Positions 24,345 to 35,900 of a stretch of 64,000 nt of DNA are shown here, piece after piece. The notes beneath the pieces were generated by a model. The model saw nothing but the letters and a program-made list of their open reading frames with translations. It did not search any database and was not told the DNA's origin. Each line of letters starts with the position of its first letter. Position 1 is the first letter of the stretch. The position numbers and the translations under genes are program-made. This stretch comes from Apus apus (taxonomy: Eukaryota; Chordata; Aves; Apodiformes; Apodidae), in NCBI RefSeq assembly GCF_020740795.1, contig NC_067285.1, positions 109,021,652 through 109,085,651 of the forward strand. The letters run 5' to 3'.

Positions 24345-26398
24345 TTCATAGAATCTTTCATAGAATCATAGAATCTTAGGGGTTGGAAGGGACCTCGAAA
24401 GATCATCTAGTCCAACCCCCCCTGCTAGAGCAGGGTCACCTAGAGTACATCACACAAGAACGCATCCAGGTGGGTTTTGAATGTCTCCAGTGAAGGAGAC
24501 TCCACAACCTCTCTGGGCAGCCTGTTCCAGTGCTCTGTCACTCTCACAGTAAAAAAATTTTTTCGTATATTCACCTTGAACCTCCTATGCTCCAATTTCC
24601 ACCCATTACCCCTTGTCCTATCACTGGTCATCACTGAGAAAAGCCTAACTCCATCTCCCTGACACTCACCCCTTACGTATTTGTAAACATTAATGAGGTC
24701 ACCCCTCAGTCTCCTTTTCTCCAAACTAAAGAGACCCAGCTCCCTCAGCCTTTCCTCATAAGGGAGATGTTCCACTCCCTTAATCATCTTTGTAGCTCTG
24801 TGCTGGACTCTCTCAAGCAGATCCCTGTCCTTCTTGAACTGAGGGGCCCAGAACTGGACACAATACTCCAGATGCGGCCTCACCAATGCAGAATAAAGAG
24901 GTAGGAGAACCTCTCTTGACCTACTAACCACACCCTTTCTAATGCACCCCAGGATGCCACTGGCCTTCTTGGCCACAAGGGCACATTGCTGGCTCATGGT
25001 CATCCTCCTGTCTACCAGGATTCCCAGGTCCCTTTCTCCTACACTGCTCTCCAGCAGGTCAGCCCCCAACCTGTACTGGTACATGGCGTTTTTCTTCCCC
25101 AAATGCAGAACTCTACACTTGCCCTTGTTGAACTTCATCAGGTTTCTCCCCGCCCAACTCTCCAGCCTGTCTAAGTCTCTCTGAATGGCAGCACAGCCTT
25201 CTGGTGTGTCAGCCACTCCTCCCAGCTTGGTGTCATCAGCAAACTTGCTGAGGGTACATTCTATACCCTCATCCAGGTTGTTGATGAAGATGTTGAACAA
25301 CACCGGTCCCAGTACCGACCCCTGAGGGACTCCACTGGTCACACACCTCCAACCAGATTCTGCCCCATTGACTACAACTCTCTGACTCCTTCCTTTCAAC
25401 CAGTTCTTGATCCATCTCACTACCTGATCTCCAAACCCATACCTGATCAACTTATCTACAAGGATGCTATGGGAGACAGTGTCAAATGCTTTACTGAAAT
25501 CAAGGTATACCACATCTACCGCTCTACCATCATCTATCCACCTAGTAATTTCCTCATAGAAGGCTATGAGGTTAGTCAAACATGATTTACCCTTGATAAA
25601 ACCATGTTGACTGCTCCTGATGACCCCCATATCCTTGATATGCCTGGAGATAGTGACAAGAACAAGTTGTTCCATCACCTTTCCAGGGATGGAGGTGAGG
25701 CTGACCGGTCTATAGTTACCCGGGTCCTCCTTCTTGCCCTTCTTGTAGACTGGTGTGACATTTGCTATCCTCCAGTCCTCAGGCACCTCTCCTGTTACCC
25801 ATGACTTACCAAAGATGATGGAGAGTGGCCTAGCAATGACCTCCGCCAGCTCCCTCAGCACCCTTGGGTGTATTCCATCCGGACCCATCGATTTATGGAT
25901 GTCCAGATTACTCAACTGATCCCTAACCCAATCCTCATCTACCATGGCAAACTCCTCCTCTATCTTGACTTCTTCTGGGGCTATATGAATCTGGGGCTCA
26001 TGGGGAAATCCTGCAGTAAAGACAAAGGCAAAGAAGGCGTTCAGCACCTCTGCCTTCTTTATATCCTCTGTCACCAGGGCTCCCACCTCATTCATCAGAG
26101 GGCCAATATTGCCTCTAGTGTTAGATTTGTTAGCTATGTATTTGAAAAAGCCCTTTCTATTATCCTTAACCTGACTTGCAAGGTTAAGTTCCAAGGAGGC
26201 CTTAGCTTTCCTAATTGCCTCCCTACATCCTCTGACAACAGACCTATATTCCTCCCAAGTGACCAGCCCCTCCTTCCATGATCTGTAGATTTTCCTCTTC
26301 CACTTGAGTTTGCCCAGTAGTTCCTTTTTTAACCATGCAGGTCTCCTAGCTCCCTTACTAGATTTCCTAACCATCTTTGCCATGTCCACATCTACACC
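24345..26398 (-). mobile_element. CR1 LINE, 5'-truncated, with intact reverse-transcriptase frame
   Basis: The 3' end is at the low-coordinate side, where three copies of a CATAGAATC-type octamer sit (24345-24380), the CR1 tail signature. About 95 bases of 3' UTR precede the ORF2 stop. The body carries ORF2 from the linker after the endonuclease through the reverse transcriptase to the C-terminal domain. The endonuclease part and 5' end are missing. The absence of stops or frameshifts over about 1.95 kb marks a fairly recent insertion. Confidence 0.95.
24440..26389 (-). CDS. CR1 ORF2 fragment, 649 aa reverse transcriptase
   Basis: A single open frame encodes the reverse-transcriptase part of CR1 ORF2. 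Visible motifs in order are a basic linker (residues about 1-90), [12 protein letters not shown] (about 170), [31 protein letters not shown], motif [14 protein letters not shown] with its catalytic Asp, [20 protein letters not shown], and motif [10 protein letters not shown] with the Asp pair. A C-terminal region follows with [27 protein letters not shown] and [15 protein letters not shown]. The N-terminal APE-type endonuclease is absent, so the copy cannot retrotranspose on its own. The Met at 26389 is simply the first in the truncated frame, not a natural start. The frame is intact but probably not expressed as a functional protein. Confidence 0.93.
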   Translation of the reverse strand: MDMAKMVRKSSKGARRPAWLKKELLGKLKWKRKIYRSWKEGLVTWEEYRSVVRGCREAIRKAKASLELNLASQVKDNRKGFFKYIANKSNTRGNIGPLMNEVGALVTEDIKKAEVLNAFFAFVFTAGFPHEPQIHIAPEEVKIEEEFAMVDEDWVRDQLSNLDIHKSMGPDGIHPRVLRELAEVIARPLSIIFGKSWVTGEVPEDWRIANVTPVYKKGKKEDPGNYRPVSLTSIPGKVMEQLVLVTISRHIKDMGVIRSSQHGFIKGKSCLTNLIAFYEEITRWIDDGRAVDVVYLDFSKAFDTVSHSILVDKLIRYGFGDQVVRWIKNWLKGRSQRVVVNGAESGWRCVTSGVPQGSVLGPVLFNIFINNLDEGIECTLSKFADDTKLGGVADTPEGCAAIQRDLDRLESWAGRNLMKFNKGKCRVLHLGKKNAMYQYRLGADLLESSVGERDLGILVDRRMTMSQQCALVAKKASGILGCIRKGVVSRSREVLLPLYSALVRPHLEYCVQFWAPQFKKDRDLLERVQHRATKMIKGVEHLPYEERLRELGLFSLEKRRLRGDLINVYKYVRGECQGDGVRLFSVMTSDRTRGNGWKLEHRRFKVNIRKNFFTVRVTEHWNRLPREVVESPSLETFKTHLDAFLCDVL

Positions 26399-29300
26399 AA
26401 TGAAATAAAGTGGACTTACAACCCAAGAAAACCCAAGAAAATATCATCTAATAAAAAAACCTCTTTGGCTCCTCTTGGAGAGTGTCAGACCTGGGTGGAA
26501 GGTGGTATTTGCAACTTTGGGTTTTATCTTTTGCTGCACTCTGGCTGGGCCAACAGCTGACTGGATGGGATAACAGTCCTTGAGCTCCACTTGAGCGTAG
26601 TGCAAGGAAAACAGTTCGTTCCCATGGTCTTCAGGTCAGGGTTACCTTCCAGCACCCAGCCCAGACGCGCCGCATCACTGGTTAAGGATTTTTCCTGTTC
26701 TGATCCTTCAAAACGGTGCATTGCAGCTGGAGAACCTCGGGCAGGAGGCAGCTCAGCAGCACAACTCACGCCGAAGCACTAGATGGGGCTACGTGACCGC
26801 TTCCCATTTCCAGTCCTGCAGAAGCGAAACGCATCCCTGAGGCTCCTCTGGCAGCCAAGTCCAGGCTGCACTTACTGCCCCCTCGGCGCTGCTCTCAGGG
26901 ACGACTTCACCGCCTCAGCTTTTATACCACGGCGGAAGACTCAGCATCTCTTATCTATGAACCTCCAGATCTGCTGTCGGGCATGGTGACACCTCATTTG
27001 GTACCCAGGTCTTTAGAATAATTGACATTTCTAATGCAGCCCGAGTGTGAGCTATTACAGGTGATGTCTAGGATCGTTCCTTTGCAGCAGGAGGTTCCAG
27101 CCCAGGATACCCCCAAGTCCCTCCCCAGGCTGCAGATCTACAAACTGACATTAATCCATCCGCTTTTGAGCAGCGGTCAGCTGGGGACAGCACAAATTGC
27201 CAGCTGGTGACACAGGGGACAGCCCATCTGGGAGGAAAAGCAGGCTTAGAAATCAAGCCAAAAAAAAAAACCAGACAGGAGAAATGGTGCCAGATTTCAG
27301 ACCCTCCTGACCACGCAGAGGAAAAGCCTTCGGGGTTTTGAGCTAAGCCCTGACCTGTCTCGATTAACTGCCTCTTTAAACAGAAAAGGACTAGCTTAAA
27401 AATAACCCCAGACCTCTCCACCCAGCCATAGAAATCAAAATGCTCATGGTAATCCTGATAGTCAACTGCTAACACACTCCCAACACCTCTGTCTTTGCCA
27501 AGACTTGGCATAAAAAAGGCATGATACACCAGCTACAACAACCCGCAAACTTCTCCCCTGACAAAGCAACACAGAGAGGTCATAAAACTGACCCAAGTCC
27601 TGATCTTTTCCTGCAGGTACAGCGATGCCAGGTGTACCAGCTGCTTCTCAGGAGCATCTGCTCTCCTCAATGGAAAGGTGAAGTAGGCCAAAAAATTTTG
27701 CTGAGCTATTTTGTGGTCTTTTCTGTTACAGCAGCATGAAAGACTGAGGGCTGCTGTGCTGCGGAGGGTAGACCCTGGCAGCCACTGTCCTGCTGCAGAG
27801 GCTTTCCTAAGGCTGCACTTGGATGTTCAAGGGAGATATGGGTGTATTTCTGCCTCCTCCAGCTCACCACCAAGGAAGGTCCTGGCTTCATTCCCCTCCA
27901 GGCCTCCTTGTCCCAAACCTCCTCCCCACTGTATCCCAGGTCTCTTTTCTCAGAGACTTTTCTCAGGTCTCTCTGCCACAGGCTCTTAACTCCACAGCAA
28001 ATGCCTTCACAGCACTTGGGCACACACAGTTTCCACCTGAACTTCTCCAGCTGGTCAACCTCAAGAAGAAATGAGACACCATAGCTCAGTGTGGCACACA
28101 GGAGTACACAAAGTGACAAAGAAAGAAAACATCACTAAAGAAAATAAAACATTGATAGCCTAAAATAAAGCAGGCAGAAGCAAATGGATGCAAGATATGA
28201 GCAGTAATTCAGCTCTTGCAGAGGAAAACCTCCTCCACAGCTTCTCTATCAGCTCCACCAGGTCCTAACATCCTCTCATCCTTAACTCAGCCTGAGGTGG
28301 TGGGGAAGTAACTCCAGCTTGTGAAAAATGTGCTGCTTTTTTTTGTTTGTTTTTCTTCTAAAGTGCAGATCAGGCAGAAACAGGCTGCAGAAAGGGAGAA
28401 ATATGCAAGGAACCTTGTTTCTACTTCCCTCTCAGGACTGGCTTACATAGTCAGTCCCAAGCTGGGGCTCAAGACTTCCTTGAACTACAGAATCATGATT
28501 TCAGCTACAGCAAGAAGGAAAAGACAGCTGAGGAGGAACCATGCAATGCTTATACTGCAGCATCTGCCTGAATTTCTAGTTTTCCTTTGTAAGAAAGATA
28601 GGATGGGGGGAAGTTTGTTTTTCTGCAACGTGCCCATAATGTCCCTGTTGACAGATACTTCCAAAAAGCAGCTCCAGCATCCAATCACTGCTGAAGCAAT
28701 CCCATGCAACTGCGAGCACCTCTTTCCAAAGGTCAGGGCTCCTCTCTGCCCATGAGGAGGGAGCAGGAGTGGCTGTTCTGAACTAGAAAGGTTTGTTGTC
28801 CCCAAAGGCATATGTAGGAGCTTGGAAACAAGTTGGTTTGGGCCTGAGAACAAGAGAAGCAGGCTGTGAAATCAAATTACAAGGCAGATGACCCCAAAGG
28901 GGTAAGTAAAATGCTCACGTTCAACCCTCAAAGCAGGAGCAGCATTAATCCCAGTTCACTGGCTGGAAAATGCAAGTGTTAACAGGTATGAGAAGGTGAA
29001 TCAGTCACAAGGTTTTTTTGTTAAACCACGATGAGCTGATGCACAAGTGCTTGAGGAAGAAAAGGGTAGATCAGCTGGAACAGGCAGGTAGTTGAAGAGA
29101 TTAACAAAATCTACTGGCACGTGTCCACTCTGCACCCAAGTGTCTTTGTGTGTCTCCTCCTGCAACTTCGTTGTGTCATGTTCCTGGTATTTTAAGATAT
29201 AAATCGTGACCTTTACACATGGTACTTTTCCAAGGTGACATTGGTTTGTCTCCAGCTGAAGATAAACCAGCTGAGTGCAGGACCCCTACAAACACTTGAA

Positions 29301-30209
29301 AAACAGCACCATCACGTCACACGTGGCAAATCAAAGCTCCAAAGTGTTTGATCAAATGGGATCTAGCAAAAATCAGTATGCTGTTCATCTCTTTTGCTGC
29401 TCCGAGTGGCCATATGAATCTGAAGGTACTGAAAGAATTAAAAAGCAGCTTCACAAATTACCTACATCTGCAAAGAGTTTCAGAACTGTTCAGTCGTAAC
29501 AGAGACTTTCTATTTATCTCACTGAAAAGAATAAAGCATGATAGATAATGCAAATACTTAACCACTCTAAATTCAAGGGAGGACAAAGTGGAAGCTATGT
29601 TCCCTGCACAGGAATCATGAAAAAAAAAATCAGCATCAGAACAGGTCAGACAGAGATAATTGTGACAGCTCCTTTGCAGAGAGGAGAGGTACAAAGTGAA
29701 ATTCTGATGTAGAACACAATGGCTTCATCACAGCTCCCAAATTCTTTGTTGGCTTTTTCAACACACACCATTAAGGCATATCCACAAAGGATGATGCAGA
29801 TTCTTTGGCAAAGTGTAACATCTGGGACACAGCAAGACAGAGACACACACACAGCTCTTTGTTCTTATCTCACCCCCAGTAAGACTGAACCACAGCCCAG
29901 AACCTGCAGCCTTTCTCCATCACTGAAGGAGACACACCCTGGGTGTAAGGCCAGTCCTATAACCCAGACTGAAATATTCTCATCCATCTCTTGTGATGGA
30001 TTCTCTCTTTCAGGCACCAGAGAGATATAACACCAACAGGTATTTAAAAAAAAAAAAAAAAAAAAGGCATAAATTAAAGGAGAAAGAGTTATCAGCCACT
30101 AAATTCTTCTTGAGTGCCAGAGATTGCACCAAGACTTTCAACTGGAGCAGTAAACATGCAAAATCTTTAATAAAGGAGAACAAACTGCAAACTGTGAGAC
30201 AAATACATA
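26399..30209. other. Downstream flank of ST3GAL5
   Basis: Between the young CR1 and the proposed ST3GAL5 3' end. Slightly CpG-enriched at 26640-26960. It holds the A20 tract. Open frames up to about 150 codons exist on both strands but none resembles a known protein. Confidence 0.5.
30046..30065 (+). repeat. A20 homopolymer
   Basis: Twenty consecutive A bases about 165 bases beyond the proposed 3' end of ST3GAL5. No retrocopy is recognisable in front of it (preceding bases ACACCAACAGGTATTT), so it is most simply a slipped A tract. Confidence 0.9.
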
Positions 30210-32653
30210 GGTAGAAAGTGGTTTCATCAGTTTATTGCTTTTTGCAACCTGAACTTTGCTGCCATTTCACGGATGGTCGAGTCTGTGCAGGCTTATTCAA
30301 AGCAGTACACACTACCATGGAGAACAAGGTTTTATCACAAGCCATAAAACTGCTGGGAAAACAAAACTAATCCTATATCAACATAATTTGAGAATTTAAC
30401 AATAAATACAGCATCTCCAAAAAGCTATTGGCACTTAACGTTAATCAACTGATTAAGTTACTGAGTAAAGCAAACTGGTGAAGGACCAAGTGCTCTGGAA
30501 CATGTACTTTTGGTGTATTCAGGATGTCCTCCCAACACACGTTCTGAAATCTTCCAAAATTTCACTAATACCAAATGAAATTAAGGTAGTTTGCTTCCAG
30601 TTTAAATACCAGGAGAAAATAATTAACACATTTTAATATATTAACTAAAATACTATCTGTATAAAACTCTTCACACATGAAATATTTTTAAATTAAACAA
30701 TGTAATTGTTATACTTACAAGAAAAACAGACTAGAAATTTATTGCTAGTACAAAAATTAACATGTTTCATGGAGGAGTAGAAGTTATGTTAATATTATTG
30801 CTATAAACACAAGCAGTGCCACAGACAAGGATCTGATTTTCAAATTGATCATCCACAAATTGGCTTTCAAGGACATGTAGGTGCATGTGACTTACAAAAT
30901 ATAAGGTCCACAACTTCCTTCAGAGTTATGCTTTGTGATCTGATGTCATTTTATTGCCTTTTAGTATAATGGCCAGAATCTGTCTGCTGTTCCTGCATTT
31001 TAACATTATCATTGATTAGAACTTCTCTCCATGGGGAGAAAAAAACAAACAACTAAACAGACAAAAAACAAGAACAACATAAACCCCTAAACAAAACAAA
31101 ACTCAACCAACCACCCTAATCTTGCTTTCCCATGTTAGTATTTTGAAAATGTAAAACTACAAGTACATTCATATCTTAGCCCATAACAAAAAAACAAGTG
31201 GGAATGTTCACCACATGGAGAGTCCATGAACAATGTTCCTAGGCCAATCTTTGATCAATTTGCTGGCAAACTTTCATTCCCAAAAAAAGCTTTTTGCACA
31301 TCCTGTGGATGGAGTAAAACCCCACTCAGTGCAAACACAGTCATACCTGCTGGCCTGTTAGTGACAGAATGAAAATGAACATTAAAACCTGCTTGCAGAT
31401 CTGCACAGTCCAGTTTCTTTGCAATGCACTGATTTCCAGTCACAAGAACATGTATCTATAGCTATTTTTTCCAAGTATGCTGCTTTCAGCAGTTACCTAG
31501 CCTGCTACTAGATCATACTCCTTTTCTCAGTGATTTTCTTCTTAACTTACACACACTCAACTAATTGCTGACTTAAAAGCTGATATAGTAAAACTAACAA
31601 CTCTGCCTCTTCCTTCAATTAAACAGTCAACACTAGAGTTCATAAGGGTTATCATAATTGTAAACTATTAAGGTTAACAGTATCTGTAGTTGACTACTTA
31701 AGGATCATAAAGTGGACATTTTAACCAGGCATAGATTCTATTATTGCTAAATGAAAGATCTATGCAAACCAGTGTTTTATAGAACCAGCAATTCTCAAGT
31801 CACTCAAATTTAAAAAGGGCAGATTTTGTATAAATGCCACTCCTTTAATTGGAGCATCTGAACTCTGCTGCAACTAGTTAGAAACATTCATCTGGATCTT
31901 AAGGAATAGAAATGACAAAAGATCTGATGCAGGTGAAAGTCTCCTACTGGCTAAATTCTCCTATAACATGCCCTGGGTCCAAACTTGTCTCAGGATAAAG
32001 CAGGATTCTAATCCAATACATTAATGCATCAATTATTTTACTATCAATCATGAACGTCAAAGTACTTACTGTTCAGCTGTTGCCACAACAGTTCCTTTTC
32101 ACTCACCTCTGCTCACACATTCCTCTCCTCCATCCCCCAAGGATATCAGAACAAAACCAAAAGAACATCAACATTCGAGGGGGAAACACAACACTCAAGT
32201 TACAAGAAGTGAAAGACCTGAGAAGCATAAGCCTTTCTTTTCATGGAATGCATGAAAAGGAGTCACACACCAAGAACTGGATCAACAGAAACAGTAGTTC
32301 AGTGGAAAATAACTCCTGTATGCTGTTAGACAACTCAGGCTGGTGTTGTGTGTACCACATACATCCGGAAACAAAACCTCCACTTTTCTTCAGACAACTT
32401 AAAACATTAAATATTTTCAATGGATCTCATTCAACTCCACGTTGCATTTACATAGTTACCCACAAAAATGTGCAAAGTAAAATCTGACATCCAACTCAAA
32501 GTCCAACAAATTGAACTTGACATTAAAAAAAGGCAGCAGAGATTCTACGTCCATTTTATACGCACTTTAAAGGACTACTTCAGACAGTGAAAATGTTGTT
32601 CCAGCTGAACCTCTGGAAATTTCACAAATCCAAACCACGCCACACTGGAATCA
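30210..32653 (-). other. ST3GAL5: Probable ST3GAL5 3' UTR
   Basis: About 2.4 kb of AT-rich, ORF-poor sequence follows the stop codon without any recognised CR1 insertion, unlike the flanks. It includes an A/C-rich low-complexity stretch (about 31040-31112 on the plus strand). Several minus-strand AATAAA signals occur (30955-30950, 30743-30738, 30236-30231), so the 3' end could be shorter than drawn. The extent is inferred, not proved. Confidence 0.55.
30231..30236 (-). terminator. Candidate distal poly(A) signal for ST3GAL5
   Basis: An AATAAA hexamer on the minus strand (TTTATT on plus), placed after the AT-rich region that follows the stop codon. Cleavage would be expected near 30210-30220. 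Upstream hexamers at 30738 and 30950 are alternatives. Confidence 0.45.
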
Positions 32654-32917
32654 CTAGCTGTCTTTGCCACAGAATTCACAATGTATCCCACCAGTGAGGT
32701 CTTTGACAATTTTTTCTTTGATCAGTTTTTGCAGGAATTTCCTTTCGCTCGTCACATTGTGCATCGTTTGTCCGTTCATGGCAGCCATGCAGAGGTTGTT
32801 GTAATAGTGCAAAGGTGTGCTGGGCTGATCAAGATCATATCCAAATCCTGCCAAGCTCACTTCATCACATAAATGTGTGGCCAGAACAACTGCTGTAACC
32901 CCAATTGTAGGTACGTT
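32654..32917 (-). CDS. ST3GAL5: ST3GAL5 terminal coding exon 7: motifs S, III and VS, stop codon
   Basis: The acceptor is a T/C run ending TTTTTTAG|AACGTA. Residues 319-405 contain the S motif ([19 protein letters not shown]), motif III HYYN and the VS motif HNVTSE. The frame ends [12 protein letters not shown] then TAG at 32656-32654. Compared with the human C-terminus (ending near GGIDREF) it is about five residues longer and has two extra cysteines. Confidence 0.97.
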   Translation of the reverse strand, partial: NVPTIGVTAVVLATHLCDEVSLAGFGYDLDQPSTPLHYYNNLCMAAMNGQTMHNVTSERKFLQKLIKEKIVKDLTGGIHCEFCGKDS

Positions 32918-35900
32918 CTAAAAAGGGGGGGGAAAAAAGGAGCTTGCTGAACTCAAAACAATCTTCTTTGCCAGTTTTATAAACACTTTACAAAACGTAA
33001 TGGCTTTGTCTGTTCCCTCTCCTCACTTAAAATGGAAATCAATTAAACCATTATAACTGAAGCCAATTACAACTAAAAATAAACTATGAAGTGAAACTAA
33101 AAACTTGGTCAAATATGCATACCAATTAAGTATTTGCCTGTAACAAGACTTATGGCTGTCAAATCTTATTTTTTGTTTCTGTGAAGGCACGACACCCTAT
33201 TGCTATGTAGTTAAACTACAAGCGAACCCTTACTACAAACACACAACTCCTGACATGCAGTTAAACTTGACATTTCTTGAAGGACACTAACTTCAGTCCA
33301 GAGCAACAGGCTCTCTGACAGCATTCTTCAGAATATGACCCTTCACTCAACAGCCCTGAAGAAGGCAAACATGCTACAATGCAACTAAAAGACACATAGC
33401 TTGGTACGTGACCTTATTTTTATAAATAAATGTGAGAAGTGCCTTCAAACACTTGTGCAACAACACTGCCATTAAATGCTTTTACACAAAAGGTGAAAAG
33501 ATGATGGTTGTTTAGTATTTTTCATAGTCCAAGAGAACTAGTGACATCCAGTTTCTCAAACAAATAATTAAAATAATTAAAATGCAGTGTATCATTGAAT
33601 TGGGCAACTCGTCACTCCATACAATCATTGGAGAAAAGGACAGAGGGAAGATATTCCCACCAGCTGCTATTGAGCACACTGGGAGACACAGCAACTCCAG
33701 CATTTGGAAGGTTGCTTTACATTGCCCTGGTTTCCATACTCTCTCTGCTTTCCCTGCAGCTGGAGACACATCTGTCTATAGCTGATTGCTGGCTTGATTT
33801 AACAGAGCTGCTCTTTGACACTTAAATGCACACACTTTGAATACTTAACACCAGTCACCATGATGTGTGAGTGAACACACTGTACCAGAATGAATTTGTG
33901 TCTCATGGCATCCAATGCTTTGTAAAACAGGCTATTTCATGTCAGCATGCACAGGTATAACACCTCATCTAAAAAGGTGAGCTGAAATTTCATTTTACAG
34001 AAGAAAATGCAAGAGTCCTGAAAGCCCTATTACTTTCCCTATTACTTGAGACCAGCTCTGAAACTGCACAGAGAAACCATACTGAAGGAAAAATCCAAAA
34101 CTTTTTTCAGTTTCTTTTTTTACTTTGTATTTTATAGTCTCCTCCTAAAAGGAAACTTCTTACCTTATCCCAACCCCAGAATTTTGATCGGGGTTCAGGG
34201 AACTGTAAAATGTCCAAAGCTGTCTCTTTGATGATGACTGGATTCAGAATCCGAAACTGCTTTGATGTAAAAGGAATTTTCTCAGCAACCTCTTTCCAAA
34301 AGAAGAGTCGCACCCACATAGGCTAAGAAAAAAAAAAAAAACAACACTTGAGCAACAGGAAACTGAGACCTCAAAGTGTATGGCAGACAGTACACAGGTT
34401 ACAGAATTCATCAGGGATTCTGAGAAATTCACTAAACACTTTATAGCTAAGGCAGGTTCAGGAATACCAGAGAACAGCTCAAGTGACTGACCTAAAAGAG
34501 GAAGTATTCTAATTATTTGGAATTGCATAGAGGACAGCAGGGGGAAAGCTGTTTATTCTGAATATTTGATTGCATTTTGTGTTTAAGCAGACAACGTATC
34601 CACCAGAACCCACAAGGTTCTTTGGACCTTCTCCAGCACAACTGAGCAGGCAACAGTATTTAAGAAGTGGGGAAGGGAACCACAGTTTTCCACAAACATT
34701 AAGCAGGCATTCTGAAGCAAGCACTGGATTTAAAACAATTTTGCTCAGGCTTTTAAGTGAACAGCTGCTGTTTGACAGTATCCACCTAGTGATAAATGTA
34801 ACACTTCAGAAGAGGATTTACACAAGACTCAGAGCTAGATTCTGATCTCATGCCACTCGCAGTCAATAAGATGTAAGCTAAAGGAAAAAAACAATACTAG
34901 ACCAGGTTCGTTGTCTTTCCATATAATGGGTAACACTGAGCAAATGATAAAACTGATACAGCTGCAACATAGACCTGTATTATTTTTTTAAATAGGCTTT
35001 AAGGTACAACTCTACAGAAGCTGGAACTGATAAAATCCAGGTTGCTATGGTTCCATCCTCCCACCCACGCTCTGAGTCCTTCAATGTACTGTCTCCAGTA
35101 TGCCCATTCTCAGATCAGTTCCCTAAACTGGTTCTCTGCACCAGCAAAAACACCAGAGCAAGGAAGAAGGTAGGAATGAGCAGGTCTGCTCCTAAGCCAT
35201 GCAAAACAAACAAAGGTACTCTTTTCATAAAGCACATACTTCAATTTTGTACCAGAGGACATTGCAGATGCCAAAAAGCAATCGGCTCTTTCAATCCCTA
35301 CAAATTTTAATACAGAAAGCCTTGTACTAGTCATTCTTCAAAACCAAACCTTAAAACATAAACAGATAGCTTGTAAAACAAGTCAGGGATTCAACTCAAG
35401 TTAGAAAGCTGCTGGTCATCAAAATTACTGCTGCAGGGAAGGTTATAGACCAACATTGTATAGTCCCTGGTAAAAAAATTAAATAAATCAGGGAGCAGAG
35501 TTTTTAAATTTGTGCAAATTCATCCACTCGGGAAAATCTCCTTTCTACAAAACATACTCAGATTATTCAAAACAAAGCAATAGACAGTCATGGTCAATAT
35601 TAAACAGACCCTCCGTGTTGTAAGCATCACAGAATTAAGAAGGGAACTCAGAGTACCTAACCTAGCATGCACCAAACTGTTAAAAATCTTGACAGGCTTT
35701 CTTCTAAATCTCTTAATAATTTAGAGAACTTGTTTCCAATCTGTGGTCAGAGAAATTTAGCTACTGGTTTTCAACTTGCACAAATTATCTGCCTGCATAT
35801 CAAAAGAGGTGAAAACCACTTAGAGGGCTGGGAAACATGGAATCCTTCTATCAGTTCCTTAGGAATCTCTGCACTTTAAACATCCAGTGAGAAATAAACA

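Noticed and set aside
27068..27529. 153-codon minus-strand open frame downstream of ST3GAL5
   Set aside because: No recognisable motif and no exon borders; length is within chance for this composition.
30046..30065. A20 run as the tail of a processed pseudogene
   Set aside because: No coding or mRNA-like sequence precedes it on the plus strand and no target-site duplication is visible.
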